Below are positions 35,023 to 44,076 of a stretch of DNA of 64,000 bases, piece by piece. The DNA is from Accumulibacter sp. (GTDB taxonomy: Bacteria > Pseudomonadota > Gammaproteobacteria > Burkholderiales > Rhodocyclaceae). Position 1 is the stretch's first letter. Each line of letters begins with the position of its first letter. The DNA is taken from assembly GCF_023806635.1 (NCBI RefSeq), contig NZ_JAMTDQ010000063.1, forward strand, positions 1 to 64,000, given 5' to 3'. A program made the position numbers and the translations under genes. Under the pieces are notes generated by a model that was given only the letters and a program-made list of their open reading frames with translations, ran no database searches and was not told the DNA's origin.

Positions 35023-35164
35023 CAAACGGGCTTTCCAGTCTTCTTGCGGAGGCGACGGGTGGTATGATACCGAAGCGGACGCCGACAAAGTGTGACTGAG
35101 CGTTACAGAGTCTGTCTGCGGTCCGGCCCCCTTGACCCGCCTGTCGCAAGAGATTCTTTTAGCG

Positions 35165-35647
35165 ATGCCTACGAGCCCTTTCTCCCATTTTGATCGGCAT
35201 GGTCAGGCGCAGATGGTCGACGTCACGGCGAAGGCGGAGACCCTCCGGCACGCGACTGCCTCTGGCCTCATCTCGATGCGCCCGGAGACCTTGTCGCTCA
35301 TCGTTCAAGGTTCGGCGAGCAAAGGGGACGTGCTGGCCGTTGCCCGGATCGCGGCGATACAGGGTGCCAAGCGCACGTCGGACCTCATCCCGCTCTGTCA
35401 CCCGATTCCCGTGACCCGAATCACGGTCGATTTCGAGATCGATGGACGGACCAGCAGCGTCGCCTGCAAGGCGCGTGTCGAGACTTTCGGTCGCACGGGT
35501 GTCGAAATGGAGGCTCTGTCGGCGGTCAGCATCGGTTTGCTGACGATCTACGACATGTGCAAGGGGGCCGATCGCGGCATGCGCCTGGAAAGTGTTCGCC
35601 TGCTCGAAAAGGGCGGCGGTCGCTCCGGGCACTGGCAGGGTGACTGA
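35165..35647 (+). CDS. moaC: Cyclic pyranopterin monophosphate synthase
   Basis: The 160-residue MoaC acts after MoaA in molybdenum cofactor synthesis. Conserved segments are [66 protein letters not shown], and the active-site Asp and Lys near 125-130 in [10 protein letters not shown]. The length is typical. It starts a short plus-strand group with soxY and soxZ, four bases before soxY. Confidence 0.95.
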   Translation: MPTSPFSHFDRHGQAQMVDVTAKAETLRHATASGLISMRPETLSLIVQGSASKGDVLAVARIAAIQGAKRTSDLIPLCHPIPVTRITVDFEIDGRTSSVACKARVETFGRTGVEMEALSAVSIGLLTIYDMCKGADRGMRLESVRLLEKGGGRSGHWQGD

Positions 35648-35651
35648 GGCC

Positions 35652-36137
35652 ATGCTGCAGCCAGACGCGGCTGACGTGGACCGCCTGCGTCGTCTGCTTC
35701 TCAGGGCAGCCACTGCTGGCGTGGTGGTGGCAGGGGACCTGCTGCAGCCCCCCGCTGTTCTGGCGGCCGACTGGAACCGTGAGGCCTTTACCGCCACCGG
35801 TCTGTCTGAAGCCATGCGTGCGGCAGGCGCAGGCGGTTCCAGCGCCAGTGGCGGGATCGTCATCAAGACCGTCGACATCGCCGAGAATGGTGCCCAGGTG
35901 CCCGTCGAGGTGATCAGCAACATACCCGATAGCCAGAGCATCAGCATCTTCATCGAGAAGAACCCCATGCCCCTGGCGGCCAGCCTGACATTCGCCGGAC
36001 GCGCGCAGGCGCGCGTCCGGCTGCAAGTCAAGATGGCCGAGTCATCTCGCATACGCGTCGTCGTCAGGGCGGCTGACGGAAAGAACTACCATGCGAGCCG
36101 CGAAGTCAAGGTGACGCTTGGCGGGTGTGGCGCCTGA
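35652..36137 (+). CDS. soxY: Thiosulfate oxidation carrier protein SoxY
   Basis: The 161-residue protein begins with a twin-arginine signal (RLRRLLLRAATAGVVVAGDLL, RR at 13-14) and ends LGGCGA, with the sulfur-carrying Cys159 on the terminal swinging arm. SoxY carries the substrate between SoxAX, SoxB and SoxCD. Classical SoxY ends GGCGG; Ala replaces the last Gly here. The mature part shows the Ig-like pattern. soxZ follows 16 bases downstream. No other sox gene is in the window. Confidence 0.88.
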   Translation: MLQPDAADVDRLRRLLLRAATAGVVVAGDLLQPPAVLAADWNREAFTATGLSEAMRAAGAGGSSASGGIVIKTVDIAENGAQVPVEVISNIPDSQSISIFIEKNPMPLAASLTFAGRAQARVRLQVKMAESSRIRVVVRAADGKNYHASREVKVTLGGCGA

Positions 36138-36153
36138 AGGATGCCGGTCGGGG

Positions 36154-36474
36154 ATGGGTGAAGCAATCCGGATTCGCGCCAGCCTGCAGGGCGAACTCAC
36201 CGAGATCCGCTTCCTCATGCCGCATCCGATGGAGACGGGTCAGCGCAAGGACGCCGGCAGCGGACAACTGGTTCCTGCGCACTTCATACAGACCTTTTCG
36301 CTCACCGCGAACGGTGCGCTCCTCGTCGGCGGCCAGCTGAACACGGCGATCTCGCGCAATCCCCTGTTCTCCTTTTACGCTCGCGGACTGAAGGCGGGCG
36401 ACCGGATTGCGGTCGAGTGGTCCGATAGCAAGGGAGACAGGCGTCGCGACGAAGTCATCATCGCTGAGCCATAG
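36154..36474 (+). CDS. soxZ: Thiosulfate oxidation carrier complex protein SoxZ
   Basis: The 106-residue protein starts MGEAIRIRASLQGELTEIRF and contains MPHPMETGQRKD and VPAHFIQTF, the SoxZ signature. It binds SoxY as a heterodimer and travels to the periplasm with it through the SoxY Tat signal, so it has none of its own. The frame is open 12 codons upstream, but ATG 36154 matches the family start. A terminator of the opposite gene follows. Confidence 0.9.
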   Translation: MGEAIRIRASLQGELTEIRFLMPHPMETGQRKDAGSGQLVPAHFIQTFSLTANGALLVGGQLNTAISRNPLFSFYARGLKAGDRIAVEWSDSKGDRRRDEVIIAEP

Positions 36475-36501
36475 GCGGCGACCCGTCGAAGCAAGCGCGG
36501 C

Positions 36502-36526
36502 AAAAAAAAACCCGCCGGAGGCGGGT
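36502..36526 (-). terminator. Rho-independent terminator of the cold-shock gene
   Basis: ACCCGCC (36510-36516) pairs with GGCGGGT (36520-36526) around a GGA loop; on the minus strand a run of nine T follows. It lies 22 bases after the cold-shock stop and could also stop soxZ transcripts weakly. Confidence 0.88.
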
Positions 36527-36548
36527 GCTTGGTGCGTCGCCGAAAGTA

Positions 36549-36752
36549 TCAGGCGCGCGCGATGTTCGATGCTTGCTTGCCCTTCGGGCCCTGCGTCACG
36601 TCGAAGGAAACCTTTTCGCCCTCTTTGAGGGTCTTGAATCCGCCCATGCTGATCGCGGAGAAATGGGCGAAGAGATCCTCGCTGCCATCGTCCGGAGTGA
36701 TGAAGCCGAAACCCTTGGCGTCATTGAACCACTTCACAGTACCAGTTGCCAT
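36549..36752 (-). CDS. Cold-shock protein (CspA family)
   Basis: The 67-residue single cold-shock domain has RNP1 KGFGFIT and RNP2 DLFAHFSAI, with [12 protein letters not shown] at the start. Such proteins bind single-stranded RNA and melt secondary structure. Start ATG 36752 has AAGGAAG seven bases before it. The leader is long (about 125 bases from a predicted promoter), as in cold-induced csp genes, although cold induction itself is inference. Confidence 0.95.
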   Translation of the reverse strand: MATGTVKWFNDAKGFGFITPDDGSEDLFAHFSAISMGGFKTLKEGEKVSFDVTQGPKGKQASNIARA

Positions 36753-36885
36753 ATTGCCACTTCCTTCAAAAAAGACTGAATCCGGGCATCGCCCGACTTG
36801 CATGCGTCCAGATCAGCAATCGCCGACAAGGCCTGTCACACAGGTACAACTACCTCGCCGCGCAACTGATCCGGAGCATGCCGGC

Positions 36886-36915
36886 TTTTTACGCTAAAGC
36901 AGGCCGGAGCGTCAA
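36886..36915 (-). promoter_or_regulatory. Candidate promoter of the cold-shock gene
   Basis: On the minus strand TTGACG (36915-36910), an 18-base spacer and TAAAAA (36891-36886) fit a sigma-70 promoter with a weak -10. The transcript would start near 36879 and carry a leader of about 125 bases. Confidence 0.5.
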
Positions 36916-36978
36916 GCTTTTTTGCTTGCCAGCGTCCGCGAGTGGCGCGCGAGTTGCCGAAAGCGACCGCGGGTGCTA

Positions 36979-37006
36979 TTGCGCATCCGTATGGACTGGT
37001 TAGAAT
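36979..37006 (+). promoter_or_regulatory. Candidate promoter of clpS giving a leaderless transcript
   Basis: TTGCGC (36979-36984), 16 bases and TAGAAT (37001-37006) are followed by only six bases before the clpS ATG at 37013. The transcript would begin at the start codon. There is no ribosome site upstream. Confidence 0.5.
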
Positions 37007-37012
37007 TCTGCC

Positions 37013-37321
37013 ATGGCAACAAAGCATCAGGACGGATCACTCCTCGAAACCAAGCGTACGCAGCTAGCGCCACCGCCCCTGTACAAGGTACTGCTGCTGA
37101 ACGATGATTTCACGCCGATGGACTTCGTCATCGTTGTCCTGCAGAGGTTCTTTGCAATGGATCGTGAACAGGCTACGCGGATCATGCTCAAAGTGCACAC
37201 GGAAGGCAAAGGTGTCTGTGGAGTTTACCCGCGCGACGTCGCTGCCACCAAGGTAGAACAGGTTACAGGTTTCGCACGCAGCAACCAGCACCCGCTGGCG
37301 TGTGTCATGGAGGAGAACTGA
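37013..37321 (+). CDS. clpS: ATP-dependent Clp protease adaptor ClpS
   Basis: The 102-residue adaptor has the N-degron pocket region [21 protein letters not shown], then the [27 protein letters not shown] segment. ClpS delivers N-end-rule substrates to ClpAP. It stops at 37321 and clpA starts at once at 37322, the usual clpS-clpA pair. It has no ribosome site and a -10 box six bases before the ATG. Confidence 0.96.
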   Translation: MATKHQDGSLLETKRTQLAPPPLYKVLLLNDDFTPMDFVIVVLQRFFAMDREQATRIMLKVHTEGKGVCGVYPRDVAATKVEQVTGFARSNQHPLACVMEEN

Positions 37322-39580
37322 ATGATTGCGCAGGAACTTGAAGTGAGTTTGCACATGGCGTTTGTCGAAGCGCGGCAGAAGCGCCATGAGTTCATCACCG
37401 TCGAGCACCTGCTTCTGGCGCTGCTCGACAACCCGTCTGCAGCAGAGGCTCTGCGGGCCTGCGGGGCGAACATCGAGCAATTGCGCAAGGATCTGACCCG
37501 CTTCATCGGCGAACACACGCCAACGGTCTCCGGTGAGGACGAGATCGACACGCAGCCGACCCTGGGCTTTCAGCGCGTCATCCAGCGCGCCATCCTGCAT
37601 GTCCAGTCCTCGGGGCGGAAGGAAGTGAACGGGGCGAACGTCCTCGTTGCGATCTTCGGCGAGAAGGATTCGCACGCGGTCTACTATCTGCAGAAACAGG
37701 GTGTCACGCGCCTGGATGTGGTGAACTTCATCTCGCATGGGATCAGCAAGGTACCTCAGAGCGCGCCACGAAGCGAACCCGAAGCCGAGCCGGAAGCCGA
37801 CCAGCAGGCGGCAGCCGGACCCCTCGACAGCTACACGATCAACCTCAACGCGCTCGCCTTGCAGGGCAAGATCGATCCCCTGATCGGCCGTGACACCGAG
37901 CTGGAACGAGTGATCCAGACGCTGTGCCGGCGGCGGAAGAACAACCCCTTGCTCGTCGGGGAAGCAGGCGTCGGCAAGACAGCCATTGCCGAAGGACTGG
38001 CACGACGGATCGTCGAGAGCGACATCCCGGAGATTCTGGCGAAGGCCAACGTCTACTGTCTCGACATGGGTTCCCTGCTGGCGGGGACCAAGTACCGTGG
38101 TGATTTCGAGCAGCGCCTGAAAGGAGTTCTCAAGCAACTGAGCGAGAACCCGCAGGCGATCCTGTTCATCGACGAGATCCACACTCTGATCGGTGCCGGT
38201 TCGGCTTCCGGCGGCACCCTCGATGCTTCGAACCTGCTCAAGCCGGCGCTTTCCACCGGGCAACTGAAGTGCATCGGCGCGACGACCTACAACGAGTATC
38301 GTGGCATCTTCGAGAAGGATCATGCGCTGTCGCGACGCTTTCAGAAGATCGACGTCAATGAGCCATCGAGCGCCGAGGCCGTGGAGATCCTCAAGGGTCT
38401 GAAGTCCCGTTTCGAAGCACACCATGGCATCAAGTACTCGGCTGCCGCGCTGACGTCGGCCGTGGAACTGTCGGTGCGCTTCATCACCGACCGGCACCTG
38501 CCGGACAAGGCGATCGATGTCATCGACGAAGCTGGTGCCGCACAAAGGATTCTGCCAAAGTCGAAGCAGAAGAGACTGATCGGCAAGATCGACATCGAGG
38601 AGATCGTTGCCAAGATTGCCCGTATCCCGTCGACGCACGTGTCGTCGGATGACCGCAACAATCTGCGCAACCTCGACCGCGACCTGAAGGCGGTGGTGTT
38701 TGGCCAGGACGCCGCCATCGACGCGCTTGCCAGGGCGATCAAGATGGCCCGATCGGGCTTGGGCAATCCGACGCGACCGATTGGCAGCTTCCTCTTTTCC
38801 GGTCCCACCGGCGTCGGAAAGACCGAGGTCGCCAAGCAACTGGCCTACTGCCTGGGCAATGAGCTGGTACGCTTCGACATGTCCGAGTACATGGAACGGC
38901 ACGCGGTCTCCCGCCTGATCGGAGCGCCGCCCGGCTACGTCGGATTCGACCAGGGGGGCCTGTTGACCGAGGCCATCACCAAGAAGCCGTATAGCGTGCT
39001 GCTGCTCGACGAGATCGAAAAGGCACACCCGGACATCTACAACATCCTGCTGCAGGTCATGGACCATGGCACGCTGACCGACAACAATGGACGCAAGGCG
39101 GATTTCCGCAACGTGGTGATCATCATGACCACCAACGCGGGGCAGGAGGCGATCCAGAAGGCGACGATGGGCTTCACACCGTCGCGGCAGGCCGGTGACG
39201 AAATGGCCGAGATCAGGCGCATCTTCACGCCCGAGTTCCGGAACCGGCTCGATGCAACCATCTCGTTCCGGGCTCTCGACCACGAGATCATCCTGCGCGT
39301 GGTCGACAAGTTCCTGATGCAGCTCGAAGCCCAGTTGCATGACAAGAAGGTCGAGGTGGTGTTCACCAGTGCCCTCAAGGAGCATCTCGCGGCGAAGGGC
39401 TTCGATCCCCTGATGGGGGCCAGGCCAATGGCGCGGCTGATCCAGGACACGATCCGCGCCTCGCTGGCTGACGAACTGCTGTTTGGCCGGCTGGCGCATG
39501 GTGGCCACGTCACGGTCGACCTCGACGACGACGAGAAGGTGAAACTGATCTTCGAGGAAGAGCCTGAGGTCGTTGCCTGA
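37322..39580 (+). CDS. clpA: ATP-dependent Clp protease ATP-binding subunit ClpA
   Basis: The 752-residue unfoldase has the ClpN repeats (residues 1-150), a linker, AAA-1 with Walker [10 protein letters not shown] near 213 and Walker [10 protein letters not shown], and AAA-2 with Walker [10 protein letters not shown] near 494 and Walker [10 protein letters not shown]. It lacks the ClpB middle domain. It feeds substrates to ClpP. The start directly follows the clpS stop. A hairpin follows the stop. Confidence 0.97.
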   Translation: MIAQELEVSLHMAFVEARQKRHEFITVEHLLLALLDNPSAAEALRACGANIEQLRKDLTRFIGEHTPTVSGEDEIDTQPTLGFQRVIQRAILHVQSSGRKEVNGANVLVAIFGEKDSHAVYYLQKQGVTRLDVVNFISHGISKVPQSAPRSEPEAEPEADQQAAAGPLDSYTINLNALALQGKIDPLIGRDTELERVIQTLCRRRKNNPLLVGEAGVGKTAIAEGLARRIVESDIPEILAKANVYCLDMGSLLAGTKYRGDFEQRLKGVLKQLSENPQAILFIDEIHTLIGAGSASGGTLDASNLLKPALSTGQLKCIGATTYNEYRGIFEKDHALSRRFQKIDVNEPSSAEAVEILKGLKSRFEAHHGIKYSAAALTSAVELSVRFITDRHLPDKAIDVIDEAGAAQRILPKSKQKRLIGKIDIEEIVAKIARIPSTHVSSDDRNNLRNLDRDLKAVVFGQDAAIDALARAIKMARSGLGNPTRPIGSFLFSGPTGVGKTEVAKQLAYCLGNELVRFDMSEYMERHAVSRLIGAPPGYVGFDQGGLLTEAITKKPYSVLLLDEIEKAHPDIYNILLQVMDHGTLTDNNGRKADFRNVVIIMTTNAGQEAIQKATMGFTPSRQAGDEMAEIRRIFTPEFRNRLDATISFRALDHEIILRVVDKFLMQLEAQLHDKKVEVVFTSALKEHLAAKGFDPLMGARPMARLIQDTIRASLADELLFGRLAHGGHVTVDLDDDEKVKLIFEEEPEVVA

Positions 39581-39596
39581 ATGTTCCACTACCGAC

Positions 39597-39622
39597 GGCC
39601 ACACGCTGCGGTGTGGTCATTT
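39597..39622 (+). terminator. Hairpin after clpA
   Basis: GGCCACAC (39597-39604) pairs with GTGTGGTC (39611-39618, one G-T wobble) around a six-base loop, followed by ATTTCT. It lies 17 bases after the clpA stop and may end the clpSA transcript before rraA. The weak T-run lowers confidence. Confidence 0.55.
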
Positions 39623-39654
39623 CTCGCGTCACGCAAGGGCGAAAGGCCAACCAT

Positions 39655-40149
39655 ATGAGCATCAGCACCCCAGACCTGCTCGACAGACACGAGGCCATGG
39701 CGGTAGCTGGTGCCGTTCGCGTCGTTGCGCCGGTCTTCCAGCGTTATGGCGGGCGCTCCAGCTTCTGCGGGCGCATCGTCACGCTGAAACTGTTCGAAGA
39801 CAACTCTCTGGTTCGTGAGGTGCTGGCCGAAGACGGCCAGGGCAAGGTGCTGGTGATCGATGGTGGCGGCTCGCTGCGCTGTGCCCTGGTCGGAGACCAG
39901 TTGGCGATCCTGGCGCAGCGCAATGGCTGGGAGGGAATCGTGGTGTACGGTTGCATTCGGGACTCGGAGCCGATCGCCCGCATCGATCTCGGCCTGCGTG
40001 CTCTCAACACGCATCCACTCAAGAGCATCAAGAAGGGCGTTGGCGAACGTGATCTGGCGGTCACCTTTGCCGGTGTGACGTTCCGGCCCGGCGAGTGGAT
40101 CTACGTCGATGCTGACGGGGTCGTCGTCAGTGCTCAGTCCCTGGACTGA
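39655..40149 (+). CDS. rraA: RraA family protein (RNase E inhibitor / HMG-type aldolase fold)
   Basis: The 164-residue protein follows the RraA family: VFQRYGGRSSFCGRIVTLKLFEDN, KVLVIDGGGSLRCALVGDQLA and GIVVYGCIRDSEPI. In E. coli RraA binds and inhibits RNase E; many relatives are oxaloacetate decarboxylases or 4-hydroxy-4-methyl-2-oxoglutarate aldolases, and the sequence does not separate these. Start ATG 39655 with GAAAGG upstream. Confidence 0.88.
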   Translation: MSISTPDLLDRHEAMAVAGAVRVVAPVFQRYGGRSSFCGRIVTLKLFEDNSLVREVLAEDGQGKVLVIDGGGSLRCALVGDQLAILAQRNGWEGIVVYGCIRDSEPIARIDLGLRALNTHPLKSIKKGVGERDLAVTFAGVTFRPGEWIYVDADGVVVSAQSLD

Positions 40150-40164
40150 AGCGGAGGGTAACGA

Positions 40165-40671
40165 GTGAACTCTGCAATCGACCTGCTCAAGGCAATCCGT
40201 AGTGGACGTCTGCAGGAGGTGCTGGCGGTACTGGATTCAGGTGCTCCGGTCGAGCTGCTCGATGGACGTGGCGACCCGGGTTTGCCCCTGGGCGTGGCCT
40301 GCTTCATGGGTTTTCCCGACATCGTGCGCGAGTTGGTCAGGCGGGGTGCCAAGGTCAATACGGGGGACAACTCGCAGCCCACTTCGCCCGTGTCGATGGC
40401 CATTCGTGGCAAGCGGAAGGAGGTACTGAAGGCGCTGATCGAACTGGGCGCCGAGATTCCGCCCGGGATGAACACGGGGCTGACTGAACAGGAGATCCTG
40501 GTCGCACGCTGGCGAGGGCAGCACTATGGCGCAGCCATGCCCAAGGCCGCCGACGCCGCACCGGACGCGCCGGTATACGAGGAGATCGAGATGGTGCGTT
40601 GCTACGGAACGGACACCTCGGTGCTCGACGCAGATCTGATTCGTGCTGCACGAGAGATGGAGAAGAAGTAG
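40165..40671 (+). CDS. Ankyrin-repeat protein
   Basis: The 168-residue protein has about three ankyrin-like units: AIRSGRLQEVLAVLDSGAPVELLD, LPLGVACFMGFPDIVRELVRRGAKVNTGD and SPVSMAIRGKRKEVLKALIELGAEIP. The C-terminal 60 residues are unlike known domains (EEIEMVRCYGTDTSVLDADLI). There is no signal peptide. It starts with GTG 40165, 15 bases after rraA, with GGAGGG upstream, so it is probably cotranscribed. Its partner is unknown. Confidence 0.8.
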   Translation: MNSAIDLLKAIRSGRLQEVLAVLDSGAPVELLDGRGDPGLPLGVACFMGFPDIVRELVRRGAKVNTGDNSQPTSPVSMAIRGKRKEVLKALIELGAEIPPGMNTGLTEQEILVARWRGQHYGAAMPKAADAAPDAPVYEEIEMVRCYGTDTSVLDADLIRAAREMEKK

Positions 40672-40796
40672 GGCGAAAGCGAGCGCGGCAACTGCGAGCA
40701 GGCGCCTCGCCTTCTGCTGACCGCGCGAAATGTCTCGCCGTTGGCACGCTTGCAACTTGCCTGTCGGCCTGCTTGCAGCGACGTCTGCACAGCCTC

Positions 40797-41069
40797 TCAG
40801 GGCCTGCTGCCGGCCTCCGGCATGACGATGTTAACCTCCAGAACCTCGAAGTTGCCCTGCTTCTCCAGCGATACCTTGATGTCCTCCGGGTTCACCGCAA
40901 CATACTTCGAGATCACCGCCATCAGTTCCTGCTGCAAGGCCGGCAGAAAATCCGGTTGGCTGCTGCCGCCGCTGCGTTCGTGCGCGATGATCAGTTGCAG
41001 ACGTTCCTTGGCGATCGCTGCCGTCTTCGGTTTGCTGCCGAAGATGAGGGAGAACAGGGACATCCTCAT
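40797..41069 (-). CDS. minE: Cell division topological specificity factor MinE
   Basis: The 90-residue protein has the amphipathic N-terminal membrane helix ([13 protein letters not shown]), the anti-MinCD helix ([17 protein letters not shown]) and the topological domain ([33 protein letters not shown]). It drives MinD oscillation. It is last in minC-minD-minE; its ATG overlaps the minD stop (ATGA). An internal ATG at 41063 is also possible. Confidence 0.96.
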   Translation of the reverse strand: MRMSLFSLIFGSKPKTAAIAKERLQLIIAHERSGGSSQPDFLPALQQELMAVISKYVAVNPEDIKVSLEKQGNFEVLEVNIVMPEAGSRP

Positions 41070-41887
41070 TTACCCCCGAATAGTCGCTTCAACAGGCCAG
41101 GCTTTTCATAGTCGACGAAACGCAAGGGAATGCTTTCGCCAAGAAAGCGTCCGACGACGTCCAGGTAGGCACCGGCGACGTCGGTGCCGGCCAGATGGAT
41201 CGCCGGCGTGCCGGCGTTGGACGACTGCAGGACCGCTTCGGATTCGGGGATGACGCCGATGATGGGAACGCGGAGGATCTCCTGGACATCCTTGTAGGAC
41301 AGCATCTCGCCATCGTTGACCCGCTTTGGCGAGTAACGGGTGATCAGCAGGTGTTCCTTGACGGGCTCGACACCGAGCAGCGCACGCCGCGACTTGGCCT
41401 GGATGATGCCGAGGATGCGGTCGGAGTCGCGTACCGAAGACACCTCCGGGTTGCTGACGACCAGGGCCTCGTCGGCGAAGGTCAGAGCCATCACGGCACC
41501 TTTCTCGATGCCTGCCGGAGAGTCGCAGACGACGTAGTCGAAGCCCATGTGTTCGAGCTCCTTGAGGACCTTTTCCACGCCCTCCTCGGTCAGGGCATCC
41601 TTGTCGCGGGTCTGTGAGGCAGGCAGAACGTAGAGAGTCCCGCTTTCCACATGCTTGTCCTTGATCAGCGCCTGGGTGAGGGTTGCCTCACCGTTGAGGA
41701 CGTTGACGAGATCATAGACGACCCTGCGCTCGCAACCCATGATCAGATCCAGATTGCGCAGGCCGACATCGAAATCGATCACGGCCGTTTTGTAACCGCG
41801 CAGGGCGAGGCCCGATGCAAAGCTGGCGCTGGTGGTGGTCTTGCCCACTCCGCCTTTGCCGGATGTCACGACGACAATACGTGTCAC
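41066..41887 (-). CDS. minD: Septum site-determining ATPase MinD
   Basis: The 273-residue ParA/MinD ATPase starts with GTG 41887 ([18 protein letters not shown], deviant Walker A at residues 9-18). GGGGAAA is its ribosome site. [27 protein letters not shown], and the C-terminal membrane helix [10 protein letters not shown] are all present. It recruits MinC to the membrane and is displaced by MinE. Confidence 0.97.
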   Translation of the reverse strand: MTRIVVVTSGKGGVGKTTTSASFASGLALRGYKTAVIDFDVGLRNLDLIMGCERRVVYDLVNVLNGEATLTQALIKDKHVESGTLYVLPASQTRDKDALTEEGVEKVLKELEHMGFDYVVCDSPAGIEKGAVMALTFADEALVVSNPEVSSVRDSDRILGIIQAKSRRALLGVEPVKEHLLITRYSPKRVNDGEMLSYKDVQEILRVPIIGVIPESEAVLQSSNAGTPAIHLAGTDVAGAYLDVVGRFLGESIPLRFVDYEKPGLLKRLFGGK

Positions 41888-41993
41888 GGATGTTTCCCCG
41901 CAAGTCAAAGATGCGATTCTACCTGCAGAATGCGCAGTCTGTCGCAAGCCAAGCTGCCGCGGTGGCGTGTCAAGCCACCTCGTCACGGTGGCG

Positions 41994-42788
41994 TCAGTCG
42001 GTGCTCAGTGCCTCGACGAGCAACTGGTTGGTGTCACGGTCGGCACGCTCCGCCAGTCTCACCTGGACCGCTCGGCCAGCCAGTTCGTTCGGGACACCAC
42101 CGTCGAACGTCCGATAGAGTCCAGCCACCGAAACGAGTTCGGCGTCGAAGCGCGTGCAGAGGATGCGCGCCTCCGCCGCGCCGCTTGCGCCGGCCAGTGC
42201 GCGCCCGCGCAAGGGCGCGTAGATGTGGATGCTGCCATCGGCAATCACCTCGGCACCCGCATTGACTGCTGCCAGCACAACCAGGTCGCCGCCACGGGCG
42301 TACACCTGTTGCCCGGAACGCAGGGGCCGATTGATGAACAGCGTTGGCGTCCTGGTGGAAGTCGGGACTGGCGGCGGCGCCGGATCCACCTGGATGGCGG
42401 GTGTCGTCTCGCCAGAGGTTGGGGGACTCGCTGTGGCCGCCCGTGCGGCCGTGGTGGTGGCCGGACGATCGTTGAACGCATAGGTCGGCAAGCCGGCGAA
42501 GGCGGCTCCATAACGCAATTCCTCGCTGCCGCCGCGAACGCCAATGACGTTCAGGCCGTGCGCCTTGAACACCTGTTTCAGCCGTCGCCAGTCTGGCTCG
42601 GGAACCTCGACCAGTTGCGCCAGGTCGAGGACGGCGGCATCGCCGTCAAAGAAATCGTTGTCACCAAACAGTCCCGTGGCTGCGCGCGCCAGTTCGTCTG
42701 CTTGCAGCGAACGCAGGGTGACGACGACTACCGGCAGGGTAGTGCCCTTGAATTCGATGGTCTGAGGAGTCCTGTCTGTTCGCTGCAT
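41994..42788 (-). CDS. minC: Septum site-determining protein MinC
   Basis: The 264-residue FtsZ inhibitor has an N-terminal domain ([17 protein letters not shown]), a Pro/Thr-rich linker of about 45 residues, and the C-terminal beta-helix ([53 protein letters not shown] repeats with [16 protein letters not shown]). It is the first gene of the min operon. Start ATG 42788 gives the family N-terminus. Confidence 0.95.
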   Translation of the reverse strand: MQRTDRTPQTIEFKGTTLPVVVVTLRSLQADELARAATGLFGDNDFFDGDAAVLDLAQLVEVPEPDWRRLKQVFKAHGLNVIGVRGGSEELRYGAAFAGLPTYAFNDRPATTTAARAATASPPTSGETTPAIQVDPAPPPVPTSTRTPTLFINRPLRSGQQVYARGGDLVVLAAVNAGAEVIADGSIHIYAPLRGRALAGASGAAEARILCTRFDAELVSVAGLYRTFDGGVPNELAGRAVQVRLAERADRDTNQLLVEALSTD

Positions 42789-42921
42789 GGGATCGTCGGG
42801 CGTGCTGGGCTGGAGTGGGCAGGCGAGCAAGTCTAGCCCAATCGGCGAGAAAGCGGAACATCGCCGGCCTCACATGGTTGCGGTCGCGTCGCTGGCTACG
42901 CGCGTGCGACGGGCAATGTGC

Positions 42922-44076
42922 CTACGGCCAGGCGCGCGCACCCCAGATCATTCTCCGGGCGACGAAGTGACGCAGCGGCGGCAGCAACTCCAGCGCCAGC
43001 AGGCCGAGTCCGCGTGCGTGGCGCAGCGGTGCCACATCGTTCGAGAAGGTGCGCACGATGCCGTCGGTGAAAGCGGCACTGCCGTTGCGGTCGAGCCACC
43101 GCCGACGTCCATACGCCGCGAGACCTGCCGCGTCCCCGGCATCGCCGCCAGTACAGCCGCGCAGCGTGTCGGCGAGTTCCCAGGCGTCGCGCAGGCCGAG
43201 GTTGAAGCCCTGGCCGGAGACCGGGTGCAGCGTCTGCGCGGCGTTGCCAATCCACACCTGCCGTCCGAGGGTGAGTTGCCGACGCATCCGCAGCGCCAGC
43301 GGAAAGCTGGCGCGCGGGCTGCAGGCAATGAAGTCGAGGCGACGCGCGAAGGGTATCCGGAGAGCGCTGAGGAAGGCGTCCTCGTCGAGTTCGAGCAACT
43401 CCCCGACCTTCGCCTGTGGCACCGTGAACACCAGCGAGTAGTCAGTGCCCAGTGGCAGCAGGGCGATCGGTCCGTCGCCCGTAAACCGCTCCCAGGCGCG
43501 ATGATCGTGCGCCGCGGTCGGTTTGACCTCGGCGACCACGGCGTGTTGGCGATAGTCGCAGACGCGGACGGCGCCGTCATGGCTCGGGGTGCCCTCGGCA
43601 TGGACGACGAGCCGCGCCTTGATGCGCCAGCTTTCGTCAGGGCGAGCAAGGATCAGCTCGGCACTGTTTCCGTCGCTGTCTACTCCCAGTACAGTGCAGT
43701 TGTCGAGCAACACGGAATCTTCCAGGCGTGCATCGAGGGCCGCAGCAAGTTCGCGGTAACGCATCACATAGCCCAGAGCCGGCAATCCGTAGTCACTGCA
43801 GTCGATGAGGGTGCGACCGAAGCCGGCGTGCTGCGAGACGTGAATCGACGAAATGGCGGTTGCCGCGGTGAGGTTCCACGCCTGCAGCCCTTCCAGAACC
43901 TGCCGCGTGCCGTGTGCCAGGGCAAGCGCCCGCGGGTCGCTGCGCCAGGCGCCGCGCCGCCGCGCGTCGATGAGCCGCAGGCGATGCGGGCCGCCGGCAA
44001 GTGCCAGCGCGAGCGCCATTCCCACCGGGCCGGCGCCGATGATCGCGATGTCGACCGAGTCCCGGTGCTCAGTCAT
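42922..44076 (-). CDS. UbiH/UbiF/VisC family FAD-dependent ubiquinone hydroxylase
   Basis: The 384-residue flavoprotein has the dinucleotide motif IIGAGPVGMALALAL at residue 11, the family segment RALALAHGTRQVLEGLQAW, and the second FAD motif VWIGNAAQTLHPVSGQGFNLGLRDAWELA near 285. These are the marks of ubiquinone ring hydroxylases, which act in the Ubi complex. The closest role is UbiH (C-6 oxidation), but UbiF/UbiI cannot be excluded. It overlaps the pepP stop by eight bases, in a run amgK-murU-pepP-ubiH. Confidence 0.88.
   Translation of the reverse strand: MTEHRDSVDIAIIGAGPVGMALALALAGGPHRLRLIDARRRGAWRSDPRALALAHGTRQVLEGLQAWNLTAATAISSIHVSQHAGFGRTLIDCSDYGLPALGYVMRYRELAAALDARLEDSVLLDNCTVLGVDSDGNSAELILARPDESWRIKARLVVHAEGTPSHDGAVRVCDYRQHAVVAEVKPTAAHDHRAWERFTGDGPIALLPLGTDYSLVFTVPQAKVGELLELDEDAFLSALRIPFARRLDFIACSPRASFPLALRMRRQLTLGRQVWIGNAAQTLHPVSGQGFNLGLRDAWELADTLRGCTGGDAGDAAGLAAYGRRRWLDRNGSAAFTDGIVRTFSNDVAPLRHARGLGLLALELLPPLRHFVARRMIWGARAWP

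Noticed and set aside
35060..35160. Promoters for bepA (TATCAT) and moaC (TTGACC) in their shared gap
   Set aside because: Each has only one acceptable hexamer; the partner hexamers at correct spacing are poor.
37064..39604. 846-codon open frame antisense to clpS-clpA
   Set aside because: It mirrors the clpA codons in GC-rich DNA, has composition typical of an antisense shadow and no ribosome site or family match.
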